A stretch of DNA of 40,903 nt from Brevibacterium sp. (GTDB taxonomy: Bacteria; Actinomycetota; Actinomycetes; Actinomycetales; Brevibacteriaceae). The first letter of the stretch is position 1. Each line of letters begins with the position of its first letter. The notes beneath the pieces were generated by a model, which was not told the DNA's origin, did no database searches, and saw nothing but the letters and a program-made list of their open reading frames with translations. Position numbers and translations under genes: made by a program. Location: the NCBI RefSeq assembly GCF_022712115.1, contig NZ_JALAHB010000041.1, positions 1-40,903 of the forward strand, written 5' to 3'. Shown here one piece after another: positions 16,913 through 25,094 of this stretch.

Positions 16913-16918
16913 TAGACT
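16913..16918 (+). promoter_or_regulatory. dapB -10 element
   Basis: TAGACT stands 75 nt before the dapB start in the 149-bp gap after the small membrane protein gene. No clear -35 was found. Confidence 0.4.
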
Positions 16919-16993
16919 GGTGCCGATCCCTGTGCGGCGGCCGCGGCCGGCCGCGCGGTCCGAACCCGTCCCCACCGCAGGAGAGTGAAGAAC

Positions 16994-17746
16994 GTGAGCG
17001 ATATCCGCGTCGCCGTCATCGGAGCGAAGGGGCGCATGGGCTCCCATGCAGTGGAGGCGATCGAGGAGGCCGAGGGCCTCTCCCTCGTCGCCGCGCTAGG
17101 GAGCTCGGACTCCCTCGAGACCCTCACCGGGAAGGAGGTCGACGTCGCCGTCGAGCTCACCGTCCCGGACTCCACGGAGGCCAATGTCCGCTTCCTCGTG
17201 GAGCACGGCATCGACACCGTCGTGGGCACCACCGGCTGGACCGAGGACCGGCTCGAGCGCCTGCGCGCCCTCCTCGCCGCACACCCCGACGTGGCGGTCC
17301 TCGTCGCACCCAACTTCTCCATCGGCGCCGTCCTCGCGATGCGCTTCGCGGAGCTCGCAGCCCCCCACTTCGACTCCGCGGAGATCCTGGAGATCCATCA
17401 CACCCGCAAGCTCGACGCGCCCTCGGGCACGGCCCGGCACACCGCGCAGCGGATCGCAGCGGCGCGTGCACAGGCCGGTCTGGGAGCCGTACCCGACGCC
17501 ACCGCGCAGGACCCCGAGGGTGCGCGCGGGGCCGTCGTCGACGGCATCCACGTCCACGCCGTCCGCCAGCAGGGGATGAACGCCCACGAGGAGCTCATGT
17601 TCGGCTCCGACGGCGCGGCCCCCACGCTGCGCACCCACACCTGCTCCACCCGGGCCTTCATGCCCGGCATCCTCACCGCCGTGCGGCAGATCGGGGACCG
17701 CCGCGGCCTGGACCACGGACTCGAGTCCTACCTGGACCTCGCATGA
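16994..17746 (+). CDS. dapB: 4-hydroxy-tetrahydrodipicolinate reductase
   Basis: A 250-residue enzyme of the diaminopimelate/lysine pathway, reducing the DapA product with NAD(P)H. The nucleotide-binding VAVIGAKGRMGS lies at the N-terminus. VVGTTGWTEDRL and APNFSIGAV follow, and the catalytic EIHHTRKLDAPSGT segment gives H135, H136 and K139. AGGAG (16979-16983) is 10 nt before GTG 16994 but only 1 nt before an alternative GTG at 16985, so the shorter form is chosen. It overlaps the next gene by ATGA. Its partner dapA is 1.7 kb downstream. Confidence 0.95.
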   Translation: MSDIRVAVIGAKGRMGSHAVEAIEEAEGLSLVAALGSSDSLETLTGKEVDVAVELTVPDSTEANVRFLVEHGIDTVVGTTGWTEDRLERLRALLAAHPDVAVLVAPNFSIGAVLAMRFAELAAPHFDSAEILEIHHTRKLDAPSGTARHTAQRIAAARAQAGLGAVPDATAQDPEGARGAVVDGIHVHAVRQQGMNAHEELMFGSDGAAPTLRTHTCSTRAFMPGILTAVRQIGDRRGLDHGLESYLDLA

Positions 17747-18207
17747 GCAGAGCCAAGCTGGGCGTCGCCGTCGTCACGCTGGGACTGGCCCTCTACCTGG
17801 TGTTCACGGTGCAGCGCGGCTGGATCATGCTCGCCGACGACTCACTCGTCGCCAAGGCGCTGGGAGTCGCGCTCTTCGCCCTCCCGGCGGTGGGCGCGTG
17901 GACGCTCATCCGCGAGCTCCTCTTCGGCGCCGGCACCGAGAGGCTCGCGGGCATCCTCGAGACCGAGGGCGGACTGCCCCCGGACACCCTGCCGCGGACC
18001 CCCGGCGGCCGGATCGTCCGTGAGGCCGCGGACGCGGAGTTCGAGAAGTACCGGACCGAGGCCGAGGCCGCCCCGGACGACTGGCGGTCCTGGTTCCGCC
18101 TCTCCTGCGCCTACGACGCCGCCGGCGACCGCAAGCGCGCCCGCGCGACCATGCGGCAGGCGATCCGCATGCACCGGGACGACCCCCGCCCGGCGCCCGC
18201 GAGCTGA
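17743..18207 (+). CDS. Membrane protein with TPR-like C-terminus
   Basis: A 154-residue protein with two membrane segments (about 5-23 and 36-58) and a soluble C-terminal part. In that part, WRSWFRLSCAYDAAGDRKRARATMRQAIRMHRDDP reads as one tetratricopeptide-like helix pair, probably a protein-binding surface. Its ATG overlaps the dapB stop by 4 bp, so the two are translationally coupled. I know of similar small proteins beside dapB in Micrococcales, but no function. It meets the following gene tail to tail with 9 bp between stops. Confidence 0.75.
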   Translation: MSRAKLGVAVVTLGLALYLVFTVQRGWIMLADDSLVAKALGVALFALPAVGAWTLIRELLFGAGTERLAGILETEGGLPPDTLPRTPGGRIVREAADAEFEKYRTEAEAAPDDWRSWFRLSCAYDAAGDRKRARATMRQAIRMHRDDPRPAPAS

Positions 18208-18216
18208 GAGCCGGTC

Positions 18217-19410
18217 TCAGGGCCGGCGGAGCACCCGGTTCGAGACGCCGCGGCTGGCGAGGGAGACCAGCTGCTCGAGAGGGCCCCGGCGGCTGATGAG
18301 CGCGGCCCAGAGGCAGCTGACCAGCACGATTGCGGCGATGTTCACCGCGAAGCCGACTGCGGCCACGAGGTCGACGTCGCCCTCGCCCGCCGTGCCGGTC
18401 ACGGCGGAGACGAGCAGGATGTGGAGCGTGTACATGCTGAGCGGCATGGAGCCGGGTCGGGAGATCCACGCGTGCAGCCAGGCGTGCCGTTCCAGCCGGG
18501 GGCCGGCGAGCATGCACAGGCCCAGCACGGTGAGTGCGATCCCCGAGGTGTGCACGAGGTCGAACGTGGTGCCGGAGTGCGGGCCGGAGGTCGCGAGCCA
18601 CCACGGTGAGTCCGGCGGGGTGACGCCGTAGGCGCCGAGCATGATGAGCCGCTCCACGTAGGAGTGGCCGTCGGCCATGACGCCGGTGGGGTACAGGGAC
18701 TCCAGCACCTCCATGCCGCGGAAGGTCATGAGGAGGGAGGAGAGCGACTTCGCCAGCACGGAGGCCGCGAGCCCCAGCACGACGAGGAGCACGCGCCTGT
18801 CCCGCGCCGTCCAGTCGATGCGCGCCACCCACATCCCCAGCAGGATGTATCCCGTCCACTGCAGCAGCGGGTAGTAGCCGGTCAGCACGAGGCCCACCCA
18901 CATGTCCGGGTCCGCCAGATGCGTGAACGCGGGGACGAGCAGCAGGGGATCCGCGAGTGCGGGCTCGCCCCGGAGCACGTGGGACAGCTGCGGCGTCACG
19001 AGGAACCACAGCGCCGCTCCCGCCGCCAGGGCCCACGTGGGCAGCCGGAGGAACAGCGTCGCGACGAGGAACAGCGCGCCGTAGTTCACGAGGATCACCG
19101 CCACGCCGCTCGGCAGCTCGCCCAGCGCGAGCCCCAGGACGGCGATGAGCAGGCCGCGGACGCACAGGCCCGAGGCCGCCGCGGCCCAGCCGCGCATGCC
19201 CGGGACGGACAGCGCTCCGCGCGTCGAGAGGACGATGGAGACCCCTGCCAGCACTGCGAACAGCGCCGAGGCGCGCCCCTGGAGCAGGGCGGTGAGTGTG
19301 AGTTCGCCCTCAGCGTCCATGCGGGGGAGGACGTGCGTGGCGATCATGCCGAACAGGGCGATGCCGCGGGCGATGTCGATGCCGAGCACGCGGCGATCTG
19401 TCTTGTGCAC
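18217..19410 (-). CDS. DUF418/DUF1624-type multi-spanning acyltransferase-like membrane protein
   Basis: A roughly 397-residue membrane protein with about ten hydrophobic segments. It begins with RRVLGIDIARGIALFGMIATHVLP, the entry motif of DUF1624 (heparan-alpha-glucosaminide N-acetyltransferase-like) and related DUF418 proteins. The C-terminal half has RPGSMPLSMYTLHILLVSAV, typical of DUF418. Such proteins may transfer acyl groups across the membrane to envelope sugars; this is unproven. The start is uncertain: GTG 19410 is close to the domain and has GAGAGG 12 nt upstream, while ATG 19464 has GGAG 9 nt upstream but would overlap the 5' end of dapA on the other strand. It interrupts the dapB-dapA run on the opposite strand. 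Confidence 0.8.
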   Translation of the reverse strand: MHKTDRRVLGIDIARGIALFGMIATHVLPRMDAEGELTLTALLQGRASALFAVLAGVSIVLSTRGALSVPGMRGWAAAASGLCVRGLLIAVLGLALGELPSGVAVILVNYGALFLVATLFLRLPTWALAAGAALWFLVTPQLSHVLRGEPALADPLLLVPAFTHLADPDMWVGLVLTGYYPLLQWTGYILLGMWVARIDWTARDRRVLLVVLGLAASVLAKSLSSLLMTFRGMEVLESLYPTGVMADGHSYVERLIMLGAYGVTPPDSPWWLATSGPHSGTTFDLVHTSGIALTVLGLCMLAGPRLERHAWLHAWISRPGSMPLSMYTLHILLVSAVTGTAGEGDVDLVAAVGFAVNIAAIVLVSCLWAALISRRGPLEQLVSLASRGVSNRVLRRP

Positions 19411-19444
19411 CGGGAGCCTGTGCCTCTCTGCCGCCCGCGGCGGG

Positions 19445-19450
19445 TAGGAT
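19445..19450 (+). promoter_or_regulatory. dapA -10 element, leaderless geometry
   Basis: TAGGAT ends exactly 6 nt before the ATG of dapA, with no Shine-Dalgarno between. The transcript should begin at or beside the start codon. Confidence 0.5.
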
Positions 19451-19456
19451 CTGGGC

Positions 19457-20377
19457 ATGGCCATGATAGATGACTCCGCGGCGCGTGCTGCCCTCTCCGC
19501 GTTCGGACGCGTGGGAACTGCGATGATCACCCCGTTCACCGCTGAGGGTGCGCTGGACCGCAAGGCCGTCGAGGCCGTGGCGGAGCACCTCATCACGGCC
19601 GGCAACGACATGCTCGTGGTCTCCGGCACGACGGGGGAGTCGCCCACCACCTCGGATGCGGAGAAGGCCGAGCTCGTGCGGATCGTCCGCGGGGTCGCCG
19701 CCGGCCGGGCCAAGGTGATCGCAGGCGTGGGGACCAACGACACCTCCCACTCGATCGCGCTGGCGCGGAGTGCGGCGGAGGCGGGGGCGGACGGCCTCCT
19801 CCTCGTCACCCCGTACTACTCGAAGCCCTCCCAGGCCTCGATCGTCGCGCACATGGGCGCAGTCGCGGACTCCACGGACCTGCCCGTCATGCTCTACGAC
19901 ATCCCCGGCCGCAGCAGCGTCCCGCTGGAGACGCCCACTCTGCTGGAGCTCGCGGAGCACCCCCGGAGCCTCGCGGTCAAGGACGCCAAGGGCCGCCTCG
20001 ACGCTGCCTGCGAGGTCCTCAGCCACGGCACCCTCGCCTACTACTCCGGCGAGGACGCCCTCAACCTGCCGCTCCTGGCCATCGGCGCCGTGGGCATCGT
20101 GTCCGTCGTGGGACACGTCGCCTCGGACCGGCTGAGCGCACTCGTCTCCCATGCCGCGAATGACGATTTCGCGGCCGCCCGCGCACTCGCGTGGGAGCTC
20201 GTCCCTCTCGTGGACGCGATCATGAACCACATGCCCGGTGTGGTCGCCGCGAAGGCGGCCCTCGAACTCCAAGGCGTCATCGGCACGCGGGCCACCCGGC
20301 TTCCGCTGCTGCCGGCCGACGCAGGACAGATGGAGTTCGTGCGCCGGGCTCTCCAAAGGAGCGAATACCTGACGTGA
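19457..20377 (+). CDS. dapA: 4-hydroxy-tetrahydrodipicolinate synthase
   Basis: A 306-residue TIM-barrel aldolase that condenses pyruvate with aspartate semialdehyde at the entry of lysine and diaminopimelate synthesis. Family motifs are VSGTTGES (57-62 region), LLVTPYYSKPSQ, and MLYDIPGR with the catalytic tyrosine Y147. The Schiff-base lysine is K175 in SLAVKDAKG. The ATG at 19457 lies 6 nt after a TAGGAT element. Its stop codon overlaps the RNase J start (GTGA), a conserved coupling in actinobacteria. The divergent acyltransferase-like gene starts within 50 bp. Confidence 0.96.
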   Translation: MAMIDDSAARAALSAFGRVGTAMITPFTAEGALDRKAVEAVAEHLITAGNDMLVVSGTTGESPTTSDAEKAELVRIVRGVAAGRAKVIAGVGTNDTSHSIALARSAAEAGADGLLLVTPYYSKPSQASIVAHMGAVADSTDLPVMLYDIPGRSSVPLETPTLLELAEHPRSLAVKDAKGRLDAACEVLSHGTLAYYSGEDALNLPLLAIGAVGIVSVVGHVASDRLSALVSHAANDDFAAARALAWELVPLVDAIMNHMPGVVAAKAALELQGVIGTRATRLPLLPADAGQMEFVRRALQRSEYLT

Positions 20378-22059
20378 AGACCTTTCTTCCTGAGATCGGC
20401 GAACCCCGCAAGGCCGACCCGGAGGCGCTGCGCATCGTAGCCCTCGGAGGTCTGGGCGAGGTGGGCCGCAACATGACCGTGTTTGAGTACCACGGCAAGC
20501 TGCTGATCGTGGACGCCGGCGTGCTGTTCCCCGAGGAGGAGCAGCCGGGCGTCGACCTCATCCTCCCGGACCTCACCTACCTCGAGGGCCGCTACGACCA
20601 GATCGTGGGCCTCGTGCTCACGCACGGCCACGAGGATCACATCGGCGCCGTGCCGTATCTGCTGCGCGGCCGAGAGGACATCCCGATCCTCGGCTCGCGG
20701 CTCACCCTCGCCCTCGTCGAGGCGAAGCTCAAGGAGCACCGCATCAAGGGCGTCACCCGCGTGGTGGCGGAGGGCGACGAGGACCAGCTGGGGCCGTTCG
20801 ACGTGGAGTTCGTCGCGGTCAACCACTCGATCCCGGACGCGCTCGCGGTGATGATCCGCACCGGCGCGGGCAGCGTGCTGCACACCGGCGACTTCAAGAT
20901 GGACCAGCTCCCGCTCGACGGCCGGATCACGGATCTCCGTGCCTTCGCCCGCCTCGGCGAGGAAGGCGTGGACCTGTTCCTCACGGACTCCACCAACGCG
21001 GAGGTGCCCGGCTTCACCGCACACGAGAAGGACATCAAGTCCGTCCTCGTCAACCTCTTCGGGCAGGCGACCCGGCGCATCATCGTCGCCTCCTTCGCCT
21101 CGCACGTGCACCGCGTCCAGCAGGTGCTCGAGGCCGCCCACGCCCACGGCCGCAAGGTCGCCTTCGTGGGCCGCTCGATGGTGCGCAACATGAAGATCGC
21201 CCAGGAGCTGGGCTACCTCGACGTCCCGCCGGGCATCCTCATCGACCTCAAGAAGGTCGACGACTACCCGGACGACCAGATCGTCCTCATGAGCACCGGC
21301 AGCCAGGGCGAGCCCATGGCCGCCCTGTCCCGCATGGCCAACCGCTCCCACCGCGTGGAGGTGGGTGAGGACGACATGGTCGTGCTGGCCTCCTCGCTCA
21401 TCCCGGGCAACGAGAACGCGGTCTTCCGCGTCATCAACGGCCTCATGAAGCTCGGCGCCAAGGTGGTGCACAAGGGTTCGGCGAAGATCCACGTCTCCGG
21501 GCACGCGTCCGCGGGCGAACTCCTCTACTGCTACAACATCGTCCGGCCCGCCGGCGTCATGCCCGTGCACGGGGAGTGGCGCCATCTGCTGGCGAACGCC
21601 GAGCTCGCCGAGCAGACGGGCGTGCCGGAGGAGAACATCGTGCTGGCGGAGAACGGCTACGCGGTGGACCTCATCGACGGCACCCCGCACATCGCCGGGG
21701 CCTACCCCACGCAGGATCTGTTCGTGGACGGCTCGACGGTGGGAGCGATCACCGAGGCGGACCTCAAGGACCGCCTCACGCTCGCGGGCGAGGGCTTCGT
21801 CTCCGTGTTCATGGCGGTCGATCTCTCGCGCAAGCAGATCGTCGCCGGTCCGGAGATCCACACCCGGGGCGTGGCCGAGGACCAGAACGTGTTCTCCGCG
21901 ATCTCACCCAAGATCGAGGCCGCCGTCCTCGAGGCCGTCCGCAACGGCACCAAGGACCGTCACCAGCTGCAGCAGATCATCCGCCGCACGATCGGCCGGT
22001 GGATCTCCTCGAAGCTGCGCCGCCAGCCCATGATCGTCCCCATGGTGGTCATGATCTGA
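20374..22059 (+). CDS. rnj: Ribonuclease J
   Basis: A 561-residue metallo-beta-lactamase/beta-CASP nuclease with 5'-3' exonuclease and endonuclease activity in RNA processing and decay. It opens with LRIVALGGLGEVGRNMTVFEY. The zinc motif THGHEDHIGA gives H84, H86, D88 and H89. The beta-CASP region follows with FLTDSTNAEVPG, and the HASAGEL and MPVHGEWRHL segments complete the active site. GTG 20374 overlaps the dapA stop by 4 bp, with AAGGAG (20356-20361) 12 nt upstream. A 24-bp stem terminator follows. In many actinobacteria ftsK is a close downstream neighbour; here it is 8 kb away. Confidence 0.95.
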   Translation: MKTFLPEIGEPRKADPEALRIVALGGLGEVGRNMTVFEYHGKLLIVDAGVLFPEEEQPGVDLILPDLTYLEGRYDQIVGLVLTHGHEDHIGAVPYLLRGREDIPILGSRLTLALVEAKLKEHRIKGVTRVVAEGDEDQLGPFDVEFVAVNHSIPDALAVMIRTGAGSVLHTGDFKMDQLPLDGRITDLRAFARLGEEGVDLFLTDSTNAEVPGFTAHEKDIKSVLVNLFGQATRRIIVASFASHVHRVQQVLEAAHAHGRKVAFVGRSMVRNMKIAQELGYLDVPPGILIDLKKVDDYPDDQIVLMSTGSQGEPMAALSRMANRSHRVEVGEDDMVVLASSLIPGNENAVFRVINGLMKLGAKVVHKGSAKIHVSGHASAGELLYCYNIVRPAGVMPVHGEWRHLLANAELAEQTGVPEENIVLAENGYAVDLIDGTPHIAGAYPTQDLFVDGSTVGAITEADLKDRLTLAGEGFVSVFMAVDLSRKQIVAGPEIHTRGVAEDQNVFSAISPKIEAAVLEAVRNGTKDRHQLQQIIRRTIGRWISSKLRRQPMIVPMVVMI

Positions 22060-22081
22060 GCGACCTCCCGCGCTGAGGACG

Positions 22082-22134
22082 AGACGCCTGTCGCCTCCTC
22101 CCGCCGTGACGGCGGGAGGAGGCGACAGGCGTCT
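22082..22134. terminator. 24-bp perfect-stem bidirectional terminator
   Basis: Positions 22082-22105 pair perfectly with 22111-22134 around a GTGAC loop. It sits between the convergent stops of RNase J (22059) and IclR (22146), so it can serve both transcripts. Confidence 0.8.
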
Positions 22135-22145
22135 GCGCGTGCGTC

Positions 22146-22913
22146 CTAGTCGGCCGCCCACTGCGCGGTGAGCTCCCGCGCGGTCGCACGGAGCTGGTTC
22201 GCCACCCGTTCGTAGACCTCGGGCACCAGCCGTGAGCTGGGCGCGGAGACGGACAGCGCGGCCGGGGCCGGCCCGCCGAGCACCGGCACCGCCAGGCAGC
22301 GGACGCCGGCCTCCTGCTCCTCGTCGTCGATGGCGTATCCGCACCGCCGTGCCCGGAGCACCTCCGCCAGCACGGTCTCCCGCACGGCGGGAGGTGCTGC
22401 GGCGGCCAGCAGATGCCGCACCTCCTCCTGCGGGAGGGTGGACAGCACCGCCTTGCCGACGCCGGAGGAGTGCATCGCGACGCGGCGCCCCACCTCGGTG
22501 AACATGCGCATGGAGCGGTGCGAGGCCGACTGCGCCACGTAGGTCATGGCCTCCTGCGTGAAGAAGGCGAGGTTGACGGTCTCCTCCAGCCGGTCGACCA
22601 GCCTGTCGAGGACCGGCTGGAGATGGACGCCGGACTGCCGTGCGGCGACCGCGCCCAGACGGACCAGGCGCGAACCCAGGCAGTAGCTGCGGTCCGGGAG
22701 CTGGAGCACGTAGCCGCGGGACACGAGGGTGGCCAGCAGGCGGTGCACCGTGGGCATGGGCAGTCCTGCGGCCTCGGCGACCTCCTTCGACCTCGCCGCC
22801 CCGCCTGCCGCTGCGAGTGCCTCCAGCACGTCGAGGGTGCGGTCGACCGACTGGACGCGCTGCGGCCGGCGCCCGGTCCGCGGAGGCTCGGGCGTGCGCG
22901 GAGTCTGCGACAC
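22146..22913 (-). CDS. IclR family transcriptional regulator
   Basis: A 255-residue regulator. A winged helix-turn-helix lies at about residues 20-85 (VQSVDRTLDVLEAL, ARSKEVAEAAGLPMPTVHRLLATLVSRGYV). An IclR effector-binding domain follows, with ETVNLAFF, GRRVAMHSSGVGKAVL, GYAIDDEEQEAGVRCLAVPV and ALSVSAPSSRL. IclR proteins control aromatic, glyoxylate and other carbon pathways. GTG 22913 has AAAGGAG 5 nt upstream. It lies 74 bp downstream of the permease on the same strand, so it is probably part of that transcript and controls the divergent region at 24791-25094. The effector is unknown; glyoxylate, glycolate or lactate are guesses from context. Confidence 0.92.
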   Translation of the reverse strand: MSQTPRTPEPPRTGRRPQRVQSVDRTLDVLEALAAAGGAARSKEVAEAAGLPMPTVHRLLATLVSRGYVLQLPDRSYCLGSRLVRLGAVAARQSGVHLQPVLDRLVDRLEETVNLAFFTQEAMTYVAQSASHRSMRMFTEVGRRVAMHSSGVGKAVLSTLPQEEVRHLLAAAAPPAVRETVLAEVLRARRCGYAIDDEEQEAGVRCLAVPVLGGPAPAALSVSAPSSRLVPEVYERVANQLRATARELTAQWAAD

Positions 22914-22987
22914 GGTCTCTCCTTTCGGAAGCGGGGCGGGCGCGGAGGGAGGGCCGTGGTCCGGCTCGCTCCCCGCAGGCGCCGGGC

Positions 22988-24790
22988 TCAGGCCCGGGCC
23001 GGTGCGAGATCCGTGTTCTCCCGTCCCTTCTCGCGGGTGAGCAGGAAGAACGTCGCGATGACGCCCAGCAGGACGACGCCCAGCAGGATCGTACCGAGGT
23101 TGAGTCCGGGGCCCCAGACGTAGATGTAGGCGAGGCAGCCGGCGGTGAGGCTGTAGACGAGCATGGGGATCACGGTGCGGCGGATGATATCGCCTTCGCG
23201 CCCCAGCAGGCCCACGGTGGCGGCGGCCGCGACGACGTTGTGGACCGCGACCATGTTGCCGGCCGCACCGCCCACCGCCTGCGCGGCCACGACGGTCTCC
23301 GGTGAGGACACCCCGATGTTCACCCCGGTGGAGAACTGGAACTGGGAGAACATCACGTTCGACACCGTGTTGGAACCGGCGATGAATGCGCCGAGCGCTC
23401 CGACGAAGGGCGCCAGCAGCGGCCAGTTCGCACCCATCGCCTCCGCGGCGGAGTTCGCCAGGGTGAGCGGCATCGAGTCCAGACCGGAGGCGTTGTACTC
23501 CTGCCCGGAGTTGATGAAGACGCGGACCATCGGCACGGAGCACAGCAGGGCGAACGCCGCTCCGGCGAGCTGCTTCCCTGCCAGGGACCAGGCATCGGCG
23601 ATCTGCCTCCTGGTCATGCGGTGGATGCCGTAGGTGGCGATGCTGGCCAGGAGGAAGAGGAAGCCGGGGGAGTAGAGCAGGTCCATCTTCTGTGCGATGC
23701 CGGTGCCGAAGATGTCCTCGACGTTGACCACCGCGGTGACGGAGAAGAACTCCTTGAGCGCCGGCACGTTGCGGGTCAGCAGGAGCAGGGCGACGACGAT
23801 GAGGTACGGGGCCCAGGCCTGGACGAGCGGCATGCGCTTCCCGAGGTGCTTGGCCTCGTCCTCGGGATCGACCTTGCCCATCCACCGCTCCGGCCACCGG
23901 TTCCGGGCGGGGAAGTCCCAGATCTGCTTGGGCATGAGGAAGCCCTTGCGCGCCGCTGTGATGACGATGAGCAGGCCGATGAGACCGCCCAGCAGGGAGG
24001 GGAACTCCGGGCCGAGGAGCCAGGCGACGAGCAGGTACGGGACGATGAAGGCCACGGCGGCGAAGACGGCGAACGGTGCCACTGCGAGGCCGTCCGCGAA
24101 CCGCTTCCGCTCCCCGAAGAATCCGGTCATGAAGCAGACCAGTGTGAGCGGGATGAAGATGCCGCAGACGGCGTGCAGCGCGGCCACCTGGAAGGCGGTG
24201 TGCGCGACGAAGCCGGAGGCGTCGACGCCGAGCTCCGCGGCGCGGGCGGAGACGTCCGCGGAGAGGCCTCCGGTGCTGTCCTGGAGGCCGGTGCCGATGC
24301 CCGTGAGCATGGGAGTGCCGACGGCGCCGAAGCTCACGGGGGTCGACTGAATGAGCAGACCCGCGAGCACCGCGGCGACGGCCGGGAAGCCGAGCGCGAG
24401 CATGAGCGGGGCGACGACGGCCGCGGGCGTGCCGAACCCGGCGGCGCCCTCGATGAAGCTGCCGAAGAGCCAGGCGACGATGATGACCTGCACGCGCCGG
24501 TCCGCGGAGACGGAGACGAAGCCCGCCTTGATGGTCTCGATGGCACCGGACTTGGTCACCGTCGCGAGCATGAGGAGGGCGCCGAAGACGATCCAGAGCA
24601 GACCCACGGCGACGAGGATCCCCTGCATCACCGAGGCGCCGATCGTGATCCACTCGACCTTCCAGGCGAAGAACGAGACGAGCGCGGCGACGACGAGGCC
24701 GGCGGGCATGGCGACGGTGGCCGGCGCCCGGAACCCCAGCAGGAGGATTCCGGCGACGAGGATGGGGGAAGCGGCGAGCAGGGCGTCCAT
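22988..24790 (-). CDS. LctP family lactate/glycolate permease
   Basis: A 600-residue cytoplasmic membrane transporter with about 13-14 hydrophobic segments. Family marks include [71 protein letters not shown] and [21 protein letters not shown], all characteristic of LldP/GlcA carriers that bring in L-lactate, D-lactate and glycolate with protons. ATG 24790 follows AGAGG by 5 nt. An in-frame extension to 24952 is rejected because it lies in the regulatory gap. The divergent GlcD-like flavoprotein and malate synthase suggest that glycolate may be a main substrate; lactate remains equally possible from sequence. Confidence 0.93.
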   Translation of the reverse strand: MDALLAASPILVAGILLLGFRAPATVAMPAGLVVAALVSFFAWKVEWITIGASVMQGILVAVGLLWIVFGALLMLATVTKSGAIETIKAGFVSVSADRRVQVIIVAWLFGSFIEGAAGFGTPAAVVAPLMLALGFPAVAAVLAGLLIQSTPVSFGAVGTPMLTGIGTGLQDSTGGLSADVSARAAELGVDASGFVAHTAFQVAALHAVCGIFIPLTLVCFMTGFFGERKRFADGLAVAPFAVFAAVAFIVPYLLVAWLLGPEFPSLLGGLIGLLIVITAARKGFLMPKQIWDFPARNRWPERWMGKVDPEDEAKHLGKRMPLVQAWAPYLIVVALLLLTRNVPALKEFFSVTAVVNVEDIFGTGIAQKMDLLYSPGFLFLLASIATYGIHRMTRRQIADAWSLAGKQLAGAAFALLCSVPMVRVFINSGQEYNASGLDSMPLTLANSAAEAMGANWPLLAPFVGALGAFIAGSNTVSNVMFSQFQFSTGVNIGVSSPETVVAAQAVGGAAGNMVAVHNVVAAAATVGLLGREGDIIRRTVIPMLVYSLTAGCLAYIYVWGPGLNLGTILLGVVLLGVIATFFLLTREKGRENTDLAPARA

Positions 24791-25094
24791 GTGAACCTCT
24801 CGGTGGCCCGTGCGGCTGCAGCGGCGCACGGGGGAAGCAGGGGCGGGCCGAGGTGCCTCGGGAGTTCCGTGGGGTGGTCGGCCGGATTCCATGATGCGGT
24901 ATGGATCACATCTCTGTCCAGCGTTCTGTGAGGACCGTGGCATCCCAGTCACAGGATTCGCGTGGGATCACTGCGGCGGCTGGCAAGTGATTTCGCAATA
25001 TGGAATTGTGATTTCATTCGGCGGGAAACGGGTGTTAGCCTCGTCCCAGTGCGTGAGCGAAGACACAGTGACGGGCGCAGTGGGAGGCGAACAG
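24791..25094. promoter_or_regulatory. Divergent control region of permease and flavoprotein genes
   Basis: This 304-bp gap holds the most AT-rich stretch of the window. GTGATTTC occurs at 24987-24994 and again at 25008-25015, 21 bp apart (two helical turns). An inverted pair ATCCCA (24942-24947) and TGGGAT (24963-24968) lies upstream. A flavoprotein promoter is likely at TTCATT (25013-25018), 17 bp, TAGCCT (25036-25041), so the second repeat touches the -35. A weaker minus-strand promoter for the permease could be TGGACA (24920-24915), 18 bp, CATCAT (24896-24891). The IclR protein is the obvious candidate binder. Confidence 0.5.

Noticed and set aside
24810..25094. N-terminal extension of the flavoprotein upstream of GTG 25095
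   Set aside because: The frame is open, but it runs through the divergent control region. GGGAGG at 25082-25087 marks 25095 as the start.
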